From Dipteronia dyeriana (lineage: Eukaryota; Streptophyta; Magnoliopsida; Sapindales; Sapindaceae), in NCBI GenBank assembly GCA_032871835.1, contig CM065300.1, forward strand, positions 115,284,849 through 115,348,848: a DNA stretch of 64,000 bases, in the 5' to 3' direction. Below the pieces are notes generated by a model. It was not told where the DNA came from. It saw only the letters and a list, made by a program, of their open reading frames with translations, and did no database searches. Made by a program: the position numbers and the translations under genes. Positions 36,772 through 48,841 of this stretch are shown here, piece after piece. Numbering within the stretch: position 1 is the stretch's first letter; the number at the start of each line of letters is the position of its first letter.

Positions 36772-38950
36772 GTTAAGACTCTGGCTAATAGGATGAAGAG
36801 GATTATTGGTAAGGTGATTGGAGAAACACAAGCGGTGTTCAATAGCAATAGAAAAATTCTAGATAGCTATATAGTGGGGGAAGAGGTCATTCAAAACTGG
36901 AAAAGTTCCAATGAGGGAGGTTTATTTGTTAAATTGGGTTTTGAGAATGCTTACGACAGCTTGGATCATTCTTATTATGATAATATGTTGGAGGATATGG
37001 GCTTTGGATGCAGTGGATGGGTTGTTGTATTTTTACTTAGGAGCTCTCAATCGTGGTTAATGGAAGTCCGACCAGACAATTCAGTATGGAAAGGGGTATC
37101 CATCAGGGTGATCCTCTTTCTCCTTTTCTCTTCAATGTGGCAGTGGAAGGGTTAAGTGTTTTGTTTAGGAAAGCATGCGAGTATGGTTTGATAAAAGGGG
37201 TTTTTTTAGGGGACACGATAAATATAACCCATCTTCAATTTGTAGATGATACAATGTTTTTTCATCAACATTACTGGGAGTATCTTTCAAATGCTAGATG
37301 AATGTTACGATTCTTTGAATTCGTGTCAGGTCTGAAGCTAAATTTCAGTAAATCATGTGTGGTAATGGTTTGGAGAGAAGAGGACATCAAGATGGATTGG
37401 GCTGGAATTTTCAAAAGTGTTTAATGATCACTCCCTATTACTTATCTAGGCATTTCATTGTGGGGTCGTCTGTCATTTAATATCTTTTGGGTCGATTTGG
37501 TAAAATGAGTGGAAGGGTGCCTTGCTCCTTAGAAAAAGTCTTTCCTTAATAAAAAAAGAAGACTTGTTCTTATTGAATTGGTAATGTCTAGTATTCCTTT
37601 TTACTATATGTCAGTTTTTAAGATACTGGTAAGTGTAGCACTTAGACTCAAAAAACTTCATAGGAATATCTTTTGGGTGGATAGGGGAGAGAAAAACAAA
37701 ATTCATCCGGTTAAGTTGGAGGTTCTTTTTAAAAGAAAAGAAAATGGTTGAGTGTGTATTGGTTCGATTCTCCTCAAAACAAAGTTCTCATAGTCAAGTG
37801 GGCTTGGAGATTAGGTTCAGAAAAGGCTCATTTATGGAAGAAAGTAATATGCACTAAATATGAAGTGTCGAAAGAATTGCTTAGATGGGATTGGAATTAT
37901 GGCTCCAAAAGTTTACCTTTTTTGAAGGTTGCAGGCTCTCTATTCAAATAGGGTTCTTCTTTGACTAGGATTATTGGGAATGGCATTAGAGTGGTGGTTG
38001 GAATGGGAGATGAAGCTAGACTATGGGAGGATGTTTTGGTGGAAGGAATTCCCTTGTAGGCGGCTTTTCCTAGGATCTTCATTTTAGCTGGCAGTAAAAT
38101 TGGGTGTGTTAGAGATTTTTGGTATAAGGATAATGAGATGAGTAAATGGGAGGTACCTTTGAGAAGATCATTTTTTTATTGGGAACTTGAGCAATGGAGT
38201 TGTTTTAAGACTTGTCTAGAAAAATTGATCATCAGAGAAACGATTCAGGACACAATTGGTTGGTTTTACGATCCTAAAGGTAGTTTTTCAGTCAAGTCTT
38301 TTTTGAAATGTTTTGAAGACATTCTTTCTAGTGAAAGGGTGAATTTTATAGGTGTGTAGTAAAAGGTTTGCCCTCCAAAGGTTGGATTGTTCATTTGGTA
38401 ACTTTTGCATGGTAAAGTTATTGTAAAAGAGGTGTTATGCAAATATTGTATGGTGATAGAAGGATTTACAGACTGTCCTTTTTGCATGGAAAAAGAGGAA
38501 TCTATTGATCATCTATTTCTTTTTGGTTTTTGGTCTTCAAATTTATACATTTGTGTAAGAATTGGTAGGGTGAAAATGATGTTTTACCCAGGTCTTTGCA
38601 AGATTGGTGGTCTGGTTGGGTTTGCTTATGCCATCTTAATAAATCAGAGAGAGCTTGGAGATCATTATTTTTCACGCTAACGTGAACAAGTTGGGAGACT
38701 AAGAATAACATGGTCTTTAAGGGTGGGGAGGTAAACGTTTCTCAAGCGGAGGACATGGTTAAGTTCAAAATTTCTTAGTGGTTTAAATGTTTGGGGGGTG
38801 GTTCAATGGATCCATTGATTCTCATCATGCTTAATATTGCAGTGTGCTGCACTGATTCAAGAAAGAGAAAGTTTTTGAAATCGGTGGAATGGTTCTCTCC
38901 TCATGTTGATTTTATAAAGTTTCATCCACCATGTTCTGTATTGGATCTTG
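36772..38950 (+). pseudogene. L1-type LINE ORF2, second part (RT core and zinc-binding tail)
   Basis: Continues the LINE from 25873. RT core: TLANRMKRIIGKVIGETQAVF, then a degenerate KLGFENAYDSLDH (usually K.DF.KA.D), and GIHQGDPLSPFLFNVAVEGLS. The catalytic box reads LQFVDDTMFF (usually YADD), at about 37237-37263. After a broken connector, the zf-RVT-type tail is seen at 38138-38680 (GWFYDPKGSFSVKSF, then CPFCMEKEESIDHLFLFG). It has multiple stops and frameshifts, and no clear poly(A) end was found near 38950. Confidence 0.85.
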
Positions 38951-39490
38951 AAAGTGGTTCAACGAATTGAAGTTGTATAAATGATGCATCAAACAAATCA
39001 ACCACCAGATCCGGTGGCAGGTTCACGTGACCCCAAGCCCGACAAGGATAGAGTTGCGGTTGGTGGTGTGAGAGAGAAAGAGAGAGAAAGAGAGAGAGAA
39101 GAGAAATGAGCAATGAGTGTGTGAGGTTGACAGATCTGACTTCAAAATTAAGTTTTTAATTTTATAGTTGTAAGTTTTAAAAGTTTTTAGGGTAAAAATG
39201 TCTTTTTGAGACTTATCCCTTGCATTGGACTAGTCTGGTCGAGGGTATGACGTGGGACAAGTTTATGTTGTTTTTGTCCCACATTGTCCTGACCCGTCCC
39301 ATCCCATGTTAATAGTGTGCCAATCGTGGGACAACAAAAAGTTGTATCAGGTTGTTCCGTCCCGTCCCGTGTACCAAACGCACCCCAAGAGAACACTAAA
39401 GTTGACAAATCTACTTTCCTCAAATTACATAGAATTTTCAATCTAAATTTCAATAGAATTGACAAATCATGGATAATCTGATCAAATTTT
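38951..39490. repeat. GA-rich microsatellite and MITE-like inverted-repeat segment
   Basis: A (GA)/(GAAA)-rich run lies at 39069-39108. From 39187 to 39395 the sequence has short self-complementary pieces (cgtgggacaa with ttgtcccac) and ends with 'gtaccaaacgcaccc', the reverse complement of the gggtgcgtttggt end common in plant hAT-type and other small DNA transposons. A matching left end was not clear, so the element call is tentative. Confidence 0.4.
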
Positions 39491-40170
39491 CATCTGGACA
39501 TTATCAGAACCTATAAAAATTAAACACTACATGCATGATCCGGTTATATATTTGCACAACTAAGAAATATCTACATAATTCTACAATTGGAAGATCCCAC
39601 AACATTGCACACGCTTATAACATACACATGATGTACTATAACCTCCACTACTAAAGTGAGATGTGAGGTGCACATTTAACGAGAAAATAAGAGGTTTTGG
39701 TACTTTTTTAGAGTTGGCTTTTCAACACTTTCTCTATTTTAATAACTTATGTCTAAAAAACACCAAAGTTACTTCAAAAAATGCCTTACTTACTCATTTT
39801 TAAATTATTATTTTGACTTTAACTTTTGGAAGATATTTTGAAGTTGTCTGAGATTTGCTTCTCTCTCTAACAGTCTTAAAGTGAAAAGCTCTGTAAATTT
39901 AGATCTAAGTTCATCTTTTTCTCCAACGAGTTCGACGTTCATATAGTTGCATAAGATTACTAATTTCATCAACTTGTGAATATCAAACTGATAAGATGAG
40001 TGATCTTAGGCAACTTCGAAAAATGCAAATACTGAGCAATTGCAATTTAAAACCATAATAAACGAAACTCTAGGTCAAAAATTATGATGGCTCTCGCCTC
40101 TCGAGTGGATGTGATCAGCTTATGAAGCTGATAGAAAACTATACTAAAGTCTTGAACAAAAGTCCCTGGT
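39491..40170. other. Non-coding, nothing recognised
   Basis: AT-rich DNA without a supported gene or repeat. It may belong to the 3' LTR or UTR of the minus-strand Tat element to its right, since the antisense ORF of such elements lies next to that end. Confidence 0.3.
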
Positions 40171-40450
40171 AGTGTTATGAAATTCTCGAAAAGTGTTATG
40201 AAAGTCTCGAAAAGTGTTACGAAAGTCTTAGAGAAAGCCTCCGAGATTTCTATAACACTCTCCGAGATTTTCATAACACTCTCTTAGATTTCTGTAACAC
40301 ACTCCGAGACTTCTGTAACACAATCCGAGACATCTATAACACTTTTTAAGACTTCTTTGACACTCTCCGAGACTTCTATCGAGCTAAGTTTTGCTCTATG
40401 AGACTTCTGTAACACTTTCCGAGACTTCTATCGAGACTTTAGAACATGCT
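40171..40450. repeat. Degenerate tandem array with inverted part
   Basis: About ten copies of a roughly 24-25 bp phrase. Three on the left read 'aaagtgttatgaaagtctcg'. Those from about 40245 on read 'ctccgagacttctgtaacac', which is the reverse complement. The array could therefore fold back on itself around 40225-40240. Confidence 0.75.
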
Positions 40451-41345
40451 ATCAGACTTTCACAAACCTATTTACTGTTCATCATCTTCTTCACTCGAAA
40501 ATCTTAACTCTCAACAACTTTAACATTGGAAGATTCAAAACTGAAACCCAACTATGTCACTGTAACTCCACTCGAGTATGTTAATGTAACGCCACTTTAT
40601 CGACCCCTGAGTGCGTCAGGGTGGCACCACTCTATAATCGTTCTAGTGATCTCTTGGGTTTCAATGAGACTTTATCTCTCCACTTCATAACTCTGTCACT
40701 GTAAATCGAATGAAAGAAAGTTGATATGCAGTAACTGTTAGGGATAGTTTTGTCCATTCACCATAATATGTGTCCTTTAAACATATTTGATTAAAATAGA
40801 AATAGTGTTGAAAAACCACCTCTAAAAAGTGGCATTTCATTTTTAGACTCCATATTTCTAGCCACTTGATTTGACATGTGCTGACGTCGATTTCTAGATG
40901 TGTGAGAAAGTCAACAAGATTGGTTTTACGTCTCGTTTATGCTAGAGTTAACATCTCGTCATAATGATGTGTCTTAATGGTGACCATGTAAAATCATTTA
41001 GCCTCCTCATACGAAATCTCAATGATTGCGACGTTTTGGAGTCCTGACGGTCTTGGTCAGTTCTTCTCTTAACACGTGTCTTCTACAGATTCATTTCTCG
41101 ATACCATTTATGAGAAATTACCCACGCGTCTCTTAGTGCGCCGCCTACGTCATCAAATTTATCTTTGATTTTTCCCACCTCTTGAGATCCTTGGGTTTTT
41201 TCCTATTGTCCCTTTAAATGCTCCACTAAACGGAGTTGCCCTGGTTTATTCTCAAAGACTCAAACCAGAAATTTTCTAACCAAGATTTCTTTACGTAGAA
41301 AATCTCTATTCTCCGTTGAAGTTTTTACAACAAGTTTCTTCACTC
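40451..41345 (+). promoter_or_regulatory. Probable upstream region of the antisense ORF
   Basis: Non-coding. The sequence cctttaaatgctccact (41211-41227) followed by a CT-rich leader and cactcaaaag|gttagt (41343-41356) looks like a promoter plus first non-coding exon and 5' splice site for the plus-strand ORF that follows. This is inference from position and signals. Confidence 0.35.
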
Positions 41346-41563
41346 AAAAGGTTAGTTTTAATTGATCCATCTTTTTGTCGTCTTCTTTTTACCATAGCCT
41401 TCGAAGTGCTTGATCGTGGAGATTTTTAACTGGTTTCTTACGCTCATAAATTATTAAGGGAAATCTCTCCTGAGGGACCTCCTTTTTTAGACGTTGACGT
41501 CTTTAGGCTTTACCTTGACGTCCATTTTAGTTCTGAATTCTGAATCTATTGTTTCTGATCACA

Positions 41564-42856
41564 GGGTACCTCTTCGATTCAGGATGGGGAAACATCACAG
41601 TAAAAATGAAGTCCATAAGCACAACTCGGACAGCGTTCGAATCAGGTAACATATTATTGGTGAGTAGGATGTTGAAGAGGAGTTTAGAAAATCTCGTCCC
41701 TCTTTTTCTTTCGATCGCCCGAGTGGGTATGACGCTGAGCTTAATATGGTCGGGGAAGATTAGATCGGGAAGTATCGTGCTCGATTTGACTTGGATGACT
41801 CATTTACACTGTTTTATACCGGTGATAGAGCCGTATAGAACCCGACCCCAACCCCGGGCATGGTGGCAATTTATGGGTCCATGCTTTATTGTTGCATCAC
41901 TCTTCCTCTTCAGTCGTTCATTGCCTGGTTTCTAGCTGAAGGAGAGATCTCTCTAGCCCAACTGGCCCCGAATAGCTACAAGATCTTGATGTGCATATGG
42001 CATATGTAGAGCCGGATGAACCTGTCGCCGCCATCCCCGAATGAAATCAGGCATTTCTACACACTAAGGCAATCTAGTCGGACAGGGACATATTTTCTCA
42101 TGTCTAATCCGCCAGATTGTTGGGTCCCTGAGGGGACAAAAGTGAATCGTTGAGTTGACACCTACGATGACGCCAAAAAGAGGGGCTTTGTATGGGGATT
42201 CCATTCGTCCAACAAGTACTGGAAGAACAGTTGGTTTTTTACTGGAGTGAACCTTGGACTTCAAGTCACTCTTTCGGTTGGGGAGACTCGGACGGTGCTA
42301 AAGGTTCCCCGTTTTTCCTGTTCCCCTGATGTATGGAACAAGAAAAAACATGAATTTTGCGATACTGAGTTGACCAGACTTGCTCGGGCTGCAGTTCGCA
42401 CTTTGGAAAAAATGAGCAGGTCTTATCTTTTCAATGATAAAAAGATGATAGATCTTGGCTTCTTTAGCCAGATTTCCAGCTACCGCAAATTATGTAAGTT
42501 ATCTTCCTACCCCATTTTTTTTAAATGTTGCTTTTTATATTCTGACGTGATTTTTTTTATCACTTTTTTTTAAGTGTATAACTTGGACATCGTCTGCGAC
42601 ATCCAAGCTCGCCAGGTGAAATCAATCCTTCAAGCGAGCCAAAACGAAGCTCCTCGTCAAAGCAAGGAAGGTATTGCCCCACTTGAGCAGGATGATAAAA
42701 CTGAAGAGGCTGAAGCAGGGATCCCTGAGTACGTCCCCGAGGAAGTCATCCAGTCGACCATAGGGGAATCTAATGGTCCGAGCAGCCCAGCTGACCACAC
42801 TCAGAAATTGCCTGAAGATGGGAGGAGGCAAAGTGATGGTCTTGACGAGGGGCCTG
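41564..42856 (+). pseudogene. Antisense additional ORF of the Tat element, exons before the copia-3 insertion
   Basis: Plus-strand remains of a protein of the 'putative gypsy type transposon' (Transposase_28) kind. A 3' splice site, ctgatcacag|ggtacc, lies at 41563. The conserved part is at about 41880-42485: FLAEGEISLAQLAPNSYKIL, then NEIRHFYTLRQS, YFLMSNPPDCWVPE, KKRGFVWGFHSSNKYWKNSWFF and CDTELTRLARAAVRTLEKM. An intron-like segment follows (gtaagttatc at 42495 to ttttttttaag at 42574), then an acidic stretch (42575-42856). At 42856 the ORF is cut by copia-3. Stops and frameshifts occur throughout the first 300 bp. Such ORFs lie antisense downstream of pol in Tat-lineage elements, which fits the minus-strand RT at 52.4-54.4 kb. 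The function of these proteins is unknown. Confidence 0.65.
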
Positions 42857-43348
42857 TGTTGAGGTTTATGCCCTAAAGATGTAATTTGTAAATGGATTTA
42901 TGAAATAAATAAAAGGAAAAGTTCAATTCATTCATGTTGTGTTATTTATTTTATAATTTGTGAATATATTTAACATCCAAGATTGCCAGATGTAATCTCG
43001 AACTATGTATATGAGTATCATATACAGATGGATACAGTAAGAGACGTGCAATCTAAATAGTCCATAGATAGCAAATAAAGCTGGGTACTTTATTTGTGGT
43101 TAATCTATAGCTGCGGTCCATTCCGTAATGTACGATGATTTTATCCTGAATTATTCATATGAGATATGGGAATGGAGGCACCTTGTATGATTTGATCATA
43201 TAGGACTGGGCTATGATCAATATGAATCTCTCACCAAGATCTGTTTACATATGAGATTCATATATATCAACAAATGATGGCTATATGTGGGTTATCTTAA
43301 TCCTGAGTGTCTTATCAACTCGTTCAGGTTAATCTATAGCTGCGGTCC
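42857..43348 (+). repeat. copia-3 5' LTR, truncated
   Basis: First about 470 bp of the LTR. After 'cttatcaactcgttcaggtt' it departs from the 3' LTR, and a 22-bp copy of an upstream LTR segment (43098-43119) appears at 43327-43348 before gag sequence begins. Confidence 0.85.
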
Positions 43349-43735
43349 TCTATGAGCTCATTACCTTTGAGTCCTTAACTAAGGACTGTAAGGGTAAAAC
43401 CGGTGAGGCAAATGTTCCTGGACCATCTTCCTCTAATAATAAGAAGAGAAAGAGGTCTACTGGGAAGGTAAGCCCAAACCCAAGAAAGCCCAAAACAAGA
43501 AGAAGTCCAAGAAAAGTAAATATGATTTACTTGTTCTTGAGTCGTGTTTAGTAGAAGATGATTCTTCACCCTGGATAGTTGATTCAGGGGCCACTAACCA
43601 TGTTTATTCTTCTTTACCATGGATTGATTCTTAGACACAACTAGATGAGCGAGCCTTCTCAATGCGTGTGGGGTCGGGGGATGTCGAGTCAGTAAAAGCA
43701 GTCGGAGCAATAAGATTGCAATTTTGTAATAATAA
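43349..43735 (+). pseudogene. copia-3 gag C-terminus and protease
   Basis: A Lys-rich gag tail is followed by the protease region WIVDSGATNHVYSSLPWID at about 43575-43632, with the catalytic D-S-G intact, and by FSMRVGSGDVESVKAVGAI. A stop follows SLPWIDS and frame changes follow. Everything upstream of the basic tail, including the main gag domain, is deleted. Confidence 0.8.
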
Positions 43736-43749
43736 TAGTTTTTTTATTA

Positions 43750-45060
43750 TTGAACAATGTTTTATATATTTCTGAATTTACATGGAATTTGATTTCCGTT
43801 TCTAAATTGTTAGAACAATCGTATTCTATTTCTTTTAATAATAAGTCTGTTATTATTGGAAAGAATGGTCTGAATATTTGTTCAGGAATTAATGAAAACA
43901 ATTTGTATTTGTTAAGATCGTTAATACATACTACACTACTAAACACCAAAATGTTTAAGGTTGAAAAACCAAAAACTAAACGATATAAGATTTCTCCAGA
44001 TAATGACACATATCTCTAGCATCTAAGGCTTGGTCATATCAACCTTGACCAGATAGACAGACTAGTAAAATACGGACCTTGAAGTGAGTTAAAGGTTGGC
44101 ACCTTACCTGTCTGCGAATCTTGTCTGAATGGTAAGATGACTTAGAGACCTTTTACTGGAAAAAGGCTTAAAGCTAAAGAACCGCTAGAACTTATACATA
44201 CAGACGTATACGGACCAATGAATGTTAAAACGAGGGGTGGCTATGAGTATTATGTCACCTTTATAGATGACTAATCAAGATACGGATACGTCTACCTGAT
44301 GCAACGAAAGTCGGAAACATTTGAAAAGTTCAAAGAATTCTGAGCTGATGTTTAGAATCAATTAGGTAGGACTATCAAGTTACTACGATCGGATCGTAGT
44401 GGTGAGTACCTTGACCAAGGGTTTGAAGACTTCATGGTCGAGCATAGGATAGTTTCCCAACTCGAAGCTTCCGGTACACCTCAGCAAAATAGTGTAGCAA
44501 AGAGGAGAAATAGAACCCTAATGGAAATGGTGAGATCTATGATTAGTTTCTCATCATTACCAAATTCCTTCTAGGGATATGCGTTAGAAACATCGGTATA
44601 CATTTTGAATGTAGTGTCATCCAAATCTGTTCCTAAGACTCCTCTAGAGTTGTGGAATGGTCATAAAGCTAGTTTGCGATATTTTCGCATATGGGGGTGT
44701 CTAGCACACGTGCTGAAGAACAAAACTGGAAAGCTAGACTCCAAGTCTGTGGTTTGCCTATTTGTAGGATATTCCAAGGAGACCAGAGGTGGACGGTTCT
44801 ATAGTCCCGAAGATAATAAAGTATTTGTATCGACAAATGCAACATTTCTTGAGGACAGTTATATTAGTGACCATAAACCTCATTCTAAGATTGTATTGAA
44901 TGAGTTAGAGCCTGGCGAGACTAGTGTTTCGTTAATAAGAGTTGTTGATCCACAAACATCTGAGAGTCAGATGGTTCCTGATCAGGATATACTACCACCT
45001 AGACGTAGTGAGAGGGTTACGAGACAACCTAAATGCTATTTAGGTATAGGTGAGGGATAA
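43750..45060 (+). pseudogene. copia-3 gag-pre-integrase and integrase
   Basis: The gag-pre-integrase zinc region is seen at 43750-44130 (NVLYISEFTWNLISVSKL; later CESCLNGKMT). The integrase core has LIHTDVYGP (first Asp), LLRSDRSGEYL (second Asp) and GTPQQNSVAKRRNRT, where the third catalytic residue, normally Glu, is Lys. Stops interrupt at about 44143, 44272, 44341, 44353 and 44572. From 44605 the reading is open to 45060 (GCLAHVLKNKTGKLDSKSVV, FVGYSKETRGG), the conserved C-terminal part of copia integrase. It is non-functional. Confidence 0.9.
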
Positions 45061-45705
45061 GGTGTTGTCTCTGCTGATAGTGTTGATGATCCATTAACAT
45101 TCAAGAATGCAATGGAAGTTCCTGATAAAAAGGAATGGCTTAAAGCCATGAATCTCGAGATAGAGTCCATGTACTCTAACTCAGTCTTGGATCTTGTAGA
45201 CTTACCGGATAGGGTAAAAACCATAGGGTGTAAGTGGATCTACAAGAGAAAGAGAGGAGTAGATGGGAAGGTAGAGACCTTCAAGGCAAGGCTAATGGCC
45301 AAGGGTTATACCCAGAAAAAGGGGATCGATTATAAAGAGACCTCCTCCCTAGTAGCCATGTTTAAGTCTATTAGGATTCTCTTATCCGTTGCAGCCTATT
45401 TTGATTATGAAATTTGGCAAATGGACGTCAAGACTGCATTCTTGAATGGAAATCTTGATGAGAGCATCTATGTGATGTAACAAGAGGGATTCGTGTCACC
45501 AGATCAAGAGCAAAAGGTTTGCAAGCTGCAAAGGTCCATCTATGGACTTAAGCAAGCATCTAGATCTTGGAACATCAGGTTTGATGATGTGATCAAAACC
45601 TATGGCTTCGAGTAGAATGTAGATGAGCCTTGTGTCTATAAGCGCATCATTAACAAGAAAGTATTTTTCTTGGTCCTATACGTAGAATATATCCTACTCA
45701 CTAGA
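45061..45705 (+). pseudogene. copia-3 reverse transcriptase
   Basis: EWLKAMNLEIESMYSN begins the RT region, then GCKWIYKRKRGVDGKVETFKARLMAKGYTQ, DYKETSS and WQMDVKTAFLNGNLDESIYVM. A TAA stop at 45478 and a TAG at 45615 break it. The catalytic box LYVDDILL reads LYVEYILL (about 45676-45699), so both catalytic aspartates of the YVDD motif are changed. It is also frameshifted near 45700. Confidence 0.9.
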
Positions 45706-46500
45706 ATGAAGTGGGAATGTCGTCTGATGTAAAGGGCTGGCTGGCTAGCGAATTCCAAATGAAATATTTGGGAGATGTGAGTTATGTTCTTGGGATCCAA
45801 CTTATAAGGGATCATAAGAACAAACTCTTAGCACTGTCTCTGGCATCATATATCGACAAGATTCTTGTTCGATTTTCGATGCAAATTTCCAAGAAAGGTA
45901 ATTTACCTTCTAGGCATTGAGTTAATTTGTCTAAGGAACACTGTCCTAAGACACCTCAACAAGTTGAGGATATGAGACGTGTACCCTATGCATCAACAGT
46001 AGGTAGTCTCATGTATGTTATGTTATGCTCAAAACCGGACATCTGCTATGCAGTGGGAGTAGTCAGTAGATACCAGTCTAACCCAGGATTGGATCATTGG
46101 GTTACTGTCAAGACAATTCTCAAGTATCTTCAGAGAACGAGAGACTATATGCTAGTGTATTCTGGGCAAGATTTGATTTCTTTAGGATACACAGATTCTG
46201 ATTTTCAGTCAGACAGGGATTATAGGAAATCCACGTCTGGATCAGTATTCATCCTAGGTGGTTGAGCTATTGTGTGGAGAAGTATCAAGCAATCTTGCAT
46301 TGCTGACTCCACCATGGAAGCCAAATATGTAGCCGCTTGTGAAGCTGCTAAAGAGGTTGTTTGGCTCTGTAAGTTCTTGAGTGATTTGGAAGTTGTTCCA
46401 GATCTGGATAGACCCATCTCGCTTTATTGTGATAACAGTGGTGCTATGGCTAATTCTGAAGAACCAAGAAGCCCAAAAGAGGGAAGTATATAGAAAGAAA
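45706..46500 (+). pseudogene. copia-3 RT connection and RNase H
   Basis: SDVKGWLASEFQMKYLGDVSYVLGIQL is followed by RNase H. Visible are VGSLMYVMLCSKPDICYAVG, SLGYTDSDFQSD (first catalytic Asp), KSTSGSVFILGG, STMEAKYVA (normally EAEYVA, so the catalytic Glu position reads Lys) and LYCDNSGAMA. A stop (TGA) at 46264 splits it. The domain ends before the polypurine tract at 46662-46677. Confidence 0.85.
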
Positions 46501-46677
46501 GTATCATCTCATTAGAGAGATAGTGCAGAGATGAGACATGATCATCACCAAGATAGCCTCACAAGACAATCATAATGATCCATTTACGAAGACCTTACCG
46601 GCTAAAGTGTTTTCGGGTCACCTAGATGGTCTAGGGTTACGAGACATGCCTCACATGCTTTAGTGCAAGTGGGAGAT

Positions 46678-48836
46678 TGTTGGGGTTTATGCCCTAAAGA
46701 TGTAATTTGTAAATGGATTTATGAAATAAATAAAAGGAAATGTTCAATTCATTCATGTTGTGTTATTTATTTTATAACTTGTGCATATATTTAACATCCA
46801 AGATTGCGGATGTAATCTTGAATTTTGTATATGAGTGTCATATACAGATGGATACAATAAGAGACATGCAATCTAAAGAGTCCATAGATAGCAAATAAAG
46901 CTGGGTACTTTATTTGTGGTTAATCTATAGCTGCTGTCCATTACGTAATGTACGATGATTCTATCCTGAATTATTCATATGAGATATGGGAATGGAGGCA
47001 GCTTGTATGATGTGATCATATAGGACTGGGCCATGATCTATATGAATCTCTCACCAAGATCCGTTTACAGATGAGATTCATATATATCAACAAATGATAG
47101 CTATATGTGGGTGATCTTAATCCTGAGTGTCTTATCGACTCCTTCAGGTTAAATCGTGGTCTTTGATATACCATGGGTGATGTCAGATGCATTTCCTGAT
47201 CAATATACTCTGTATGTTGGGATTGCGGTTTGGCTTGTGGCTGAGAAGGTTTGTACACAACAATGGAATCCACTCCTTCTTGTGAGAAGTAGAAGGTAGT
47301 TCCCTTAAGAGTTGATTCGGGGCTTGGACAATATGAGCGCTCTCCTAATTCCGTGAGGAAATAGGATTTATTGACCATTAGAGAATCAACGGTACTTAAA
47401 GAATATATGTAATTAGAGGCGTATAATGGATATTATGACCCAACTCTAATTATGAACTATTGTGGAGGATCACACCATATGTAATAGCTATATCGATGGA
47501 CACCGAGTTGTATCGGTCTGTGTAAAAACGTCTGCAATTGAGAGAGTGCAGCTTCAGGTTTTTAGTGGAATAACACCGGAGTTAATAATCAGGGAATATT
47601 AATTAAAGAGTTTAATTAATGATTCTGAGGATTATTGAAGCACAAAATATTGTGGGTCCATTAGGTCCTCTTGCTAGCCCGATCGATTTAGGTAACAAGG
47701 GTCACGGTAAATTAATTGGATTGTCCATTTAATTGTGTTACGAAAGTGATACGTATATATTCTGGAATTAATTGAATAATGAGATTATTTAATTAATGAA
47801 TGTTAATAGTTAAATTAATTAAATAATTAGATTATTTAATTATATTGATAATTATGAATTATTAATTAACTATTAATTGGAGGGTGTTAGTTGATTTATG
47901 GATTTAGGTAAAGATAAAATAATAGGATTATTTTATTTTACTAAATCATTTATCTTAGTATTTGAATTTAAGTTTAAATTTAAAATACTTATTATCACTT
48001 TTAATATATTAGACATATTTGAAAAAGATAATTAAAATATATATATATATATCAATTATAACACAAGAAATTGCATTAGATGCAAATTGGTATGTGCACA
48101 TGAAATAAAAAGTCAAAAAAGAGTTTTGATATTATATATATATATATATATATATAATGTTCTGTGTGCGCATAACAAGAGAAAAAAAGGGATATATATA
48201 TATATATATCAAAAATAAAATAACATATTATAAGATGCATGAGTGCATGACTGATGCAAGTTTGGTTTTTGTGAAAAATTATATAAGAGGTGCGTGAAGC
48301 ACAAAAGAGAAAAAAATATATAATTCGTTTTTATATCAGATGTGAAATAGTCGTGCAATGTTAATATCTATATAAATATATATATATATATATTAAGAAC
48401 TAGAATTGTTCTAGTTTGTTTTTTTTTTTTGAAGAAAGAGTTTTTTCTTTGAAGAAAGAGTTTCTTCAAGTCTTTTTCTCTACATCCTCCATTCAAGTTC
48501 CTGAGATCGTGACGCTCCCACACGCAATTACCAATCCCGGGAGATAGCAAGGAAGATCGAGTGGTTCAGACAGGAGCACATCGTAAAGTGAAAGAGCTTC
48601 CAAACGTTGGTAAGATCAGCTCAGACAGGAGCATAACGTAAAGTGAAGGAGCCTCCAAACGTTGGTATGTTCGTCTGATTTTATTGATTACAATTTCCTA
48701 TATATACATATTGTATGTATTAGTTCCAAAAAACAATTCTGATCCAAAGTTCACTGGTCCCAGATACAGATTATAATCTGTATTAAAAAATTTAAAACCT
48801 AGTTCCGCTGCGTAACCGGTGAACAGGGTTCCATCA
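46678..48836 (+). repeat. copia-3 3' LTR
   Basis: 2159 bp, TGTTGGGGTTTATGCCC to GGTTCCATCA. It contains several (TA)n runs (48035-48050, 48133-48157, 48193-48210, 48376-48393). A near-duplicated 'gtgaa(a/g)gagc(t/c)tccaaacgttgg' unit occurs at 48588-48611 and 48642-48665. Its first half is present also at 42857-43340 and, in reverse, at 32787-33318 and 4447-6292. Confidence 0.9.
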
Positions 48837-48841
48837 GCCCG

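Larger units (their letters stand above)
42857..48836 (+). mobile_element. copia-3, Ty1/copia element inserted in the antisense ORF
   Basis: Starts TGTTGAGGTTTATG and ends GGTTCCATCA, flanked by GCCTG (42852-42856) and GCCCG (48837-48841), a target duplication with one change. The 3' LTR is complete (46678-48836). The 5' LTR is truncated to 42857-43348, and the leader, primer-binding site and most of gag have been deleted. Protease, integrase, RT and RNase H remain in order. Same family as copia-2. Confidence 0.9.
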
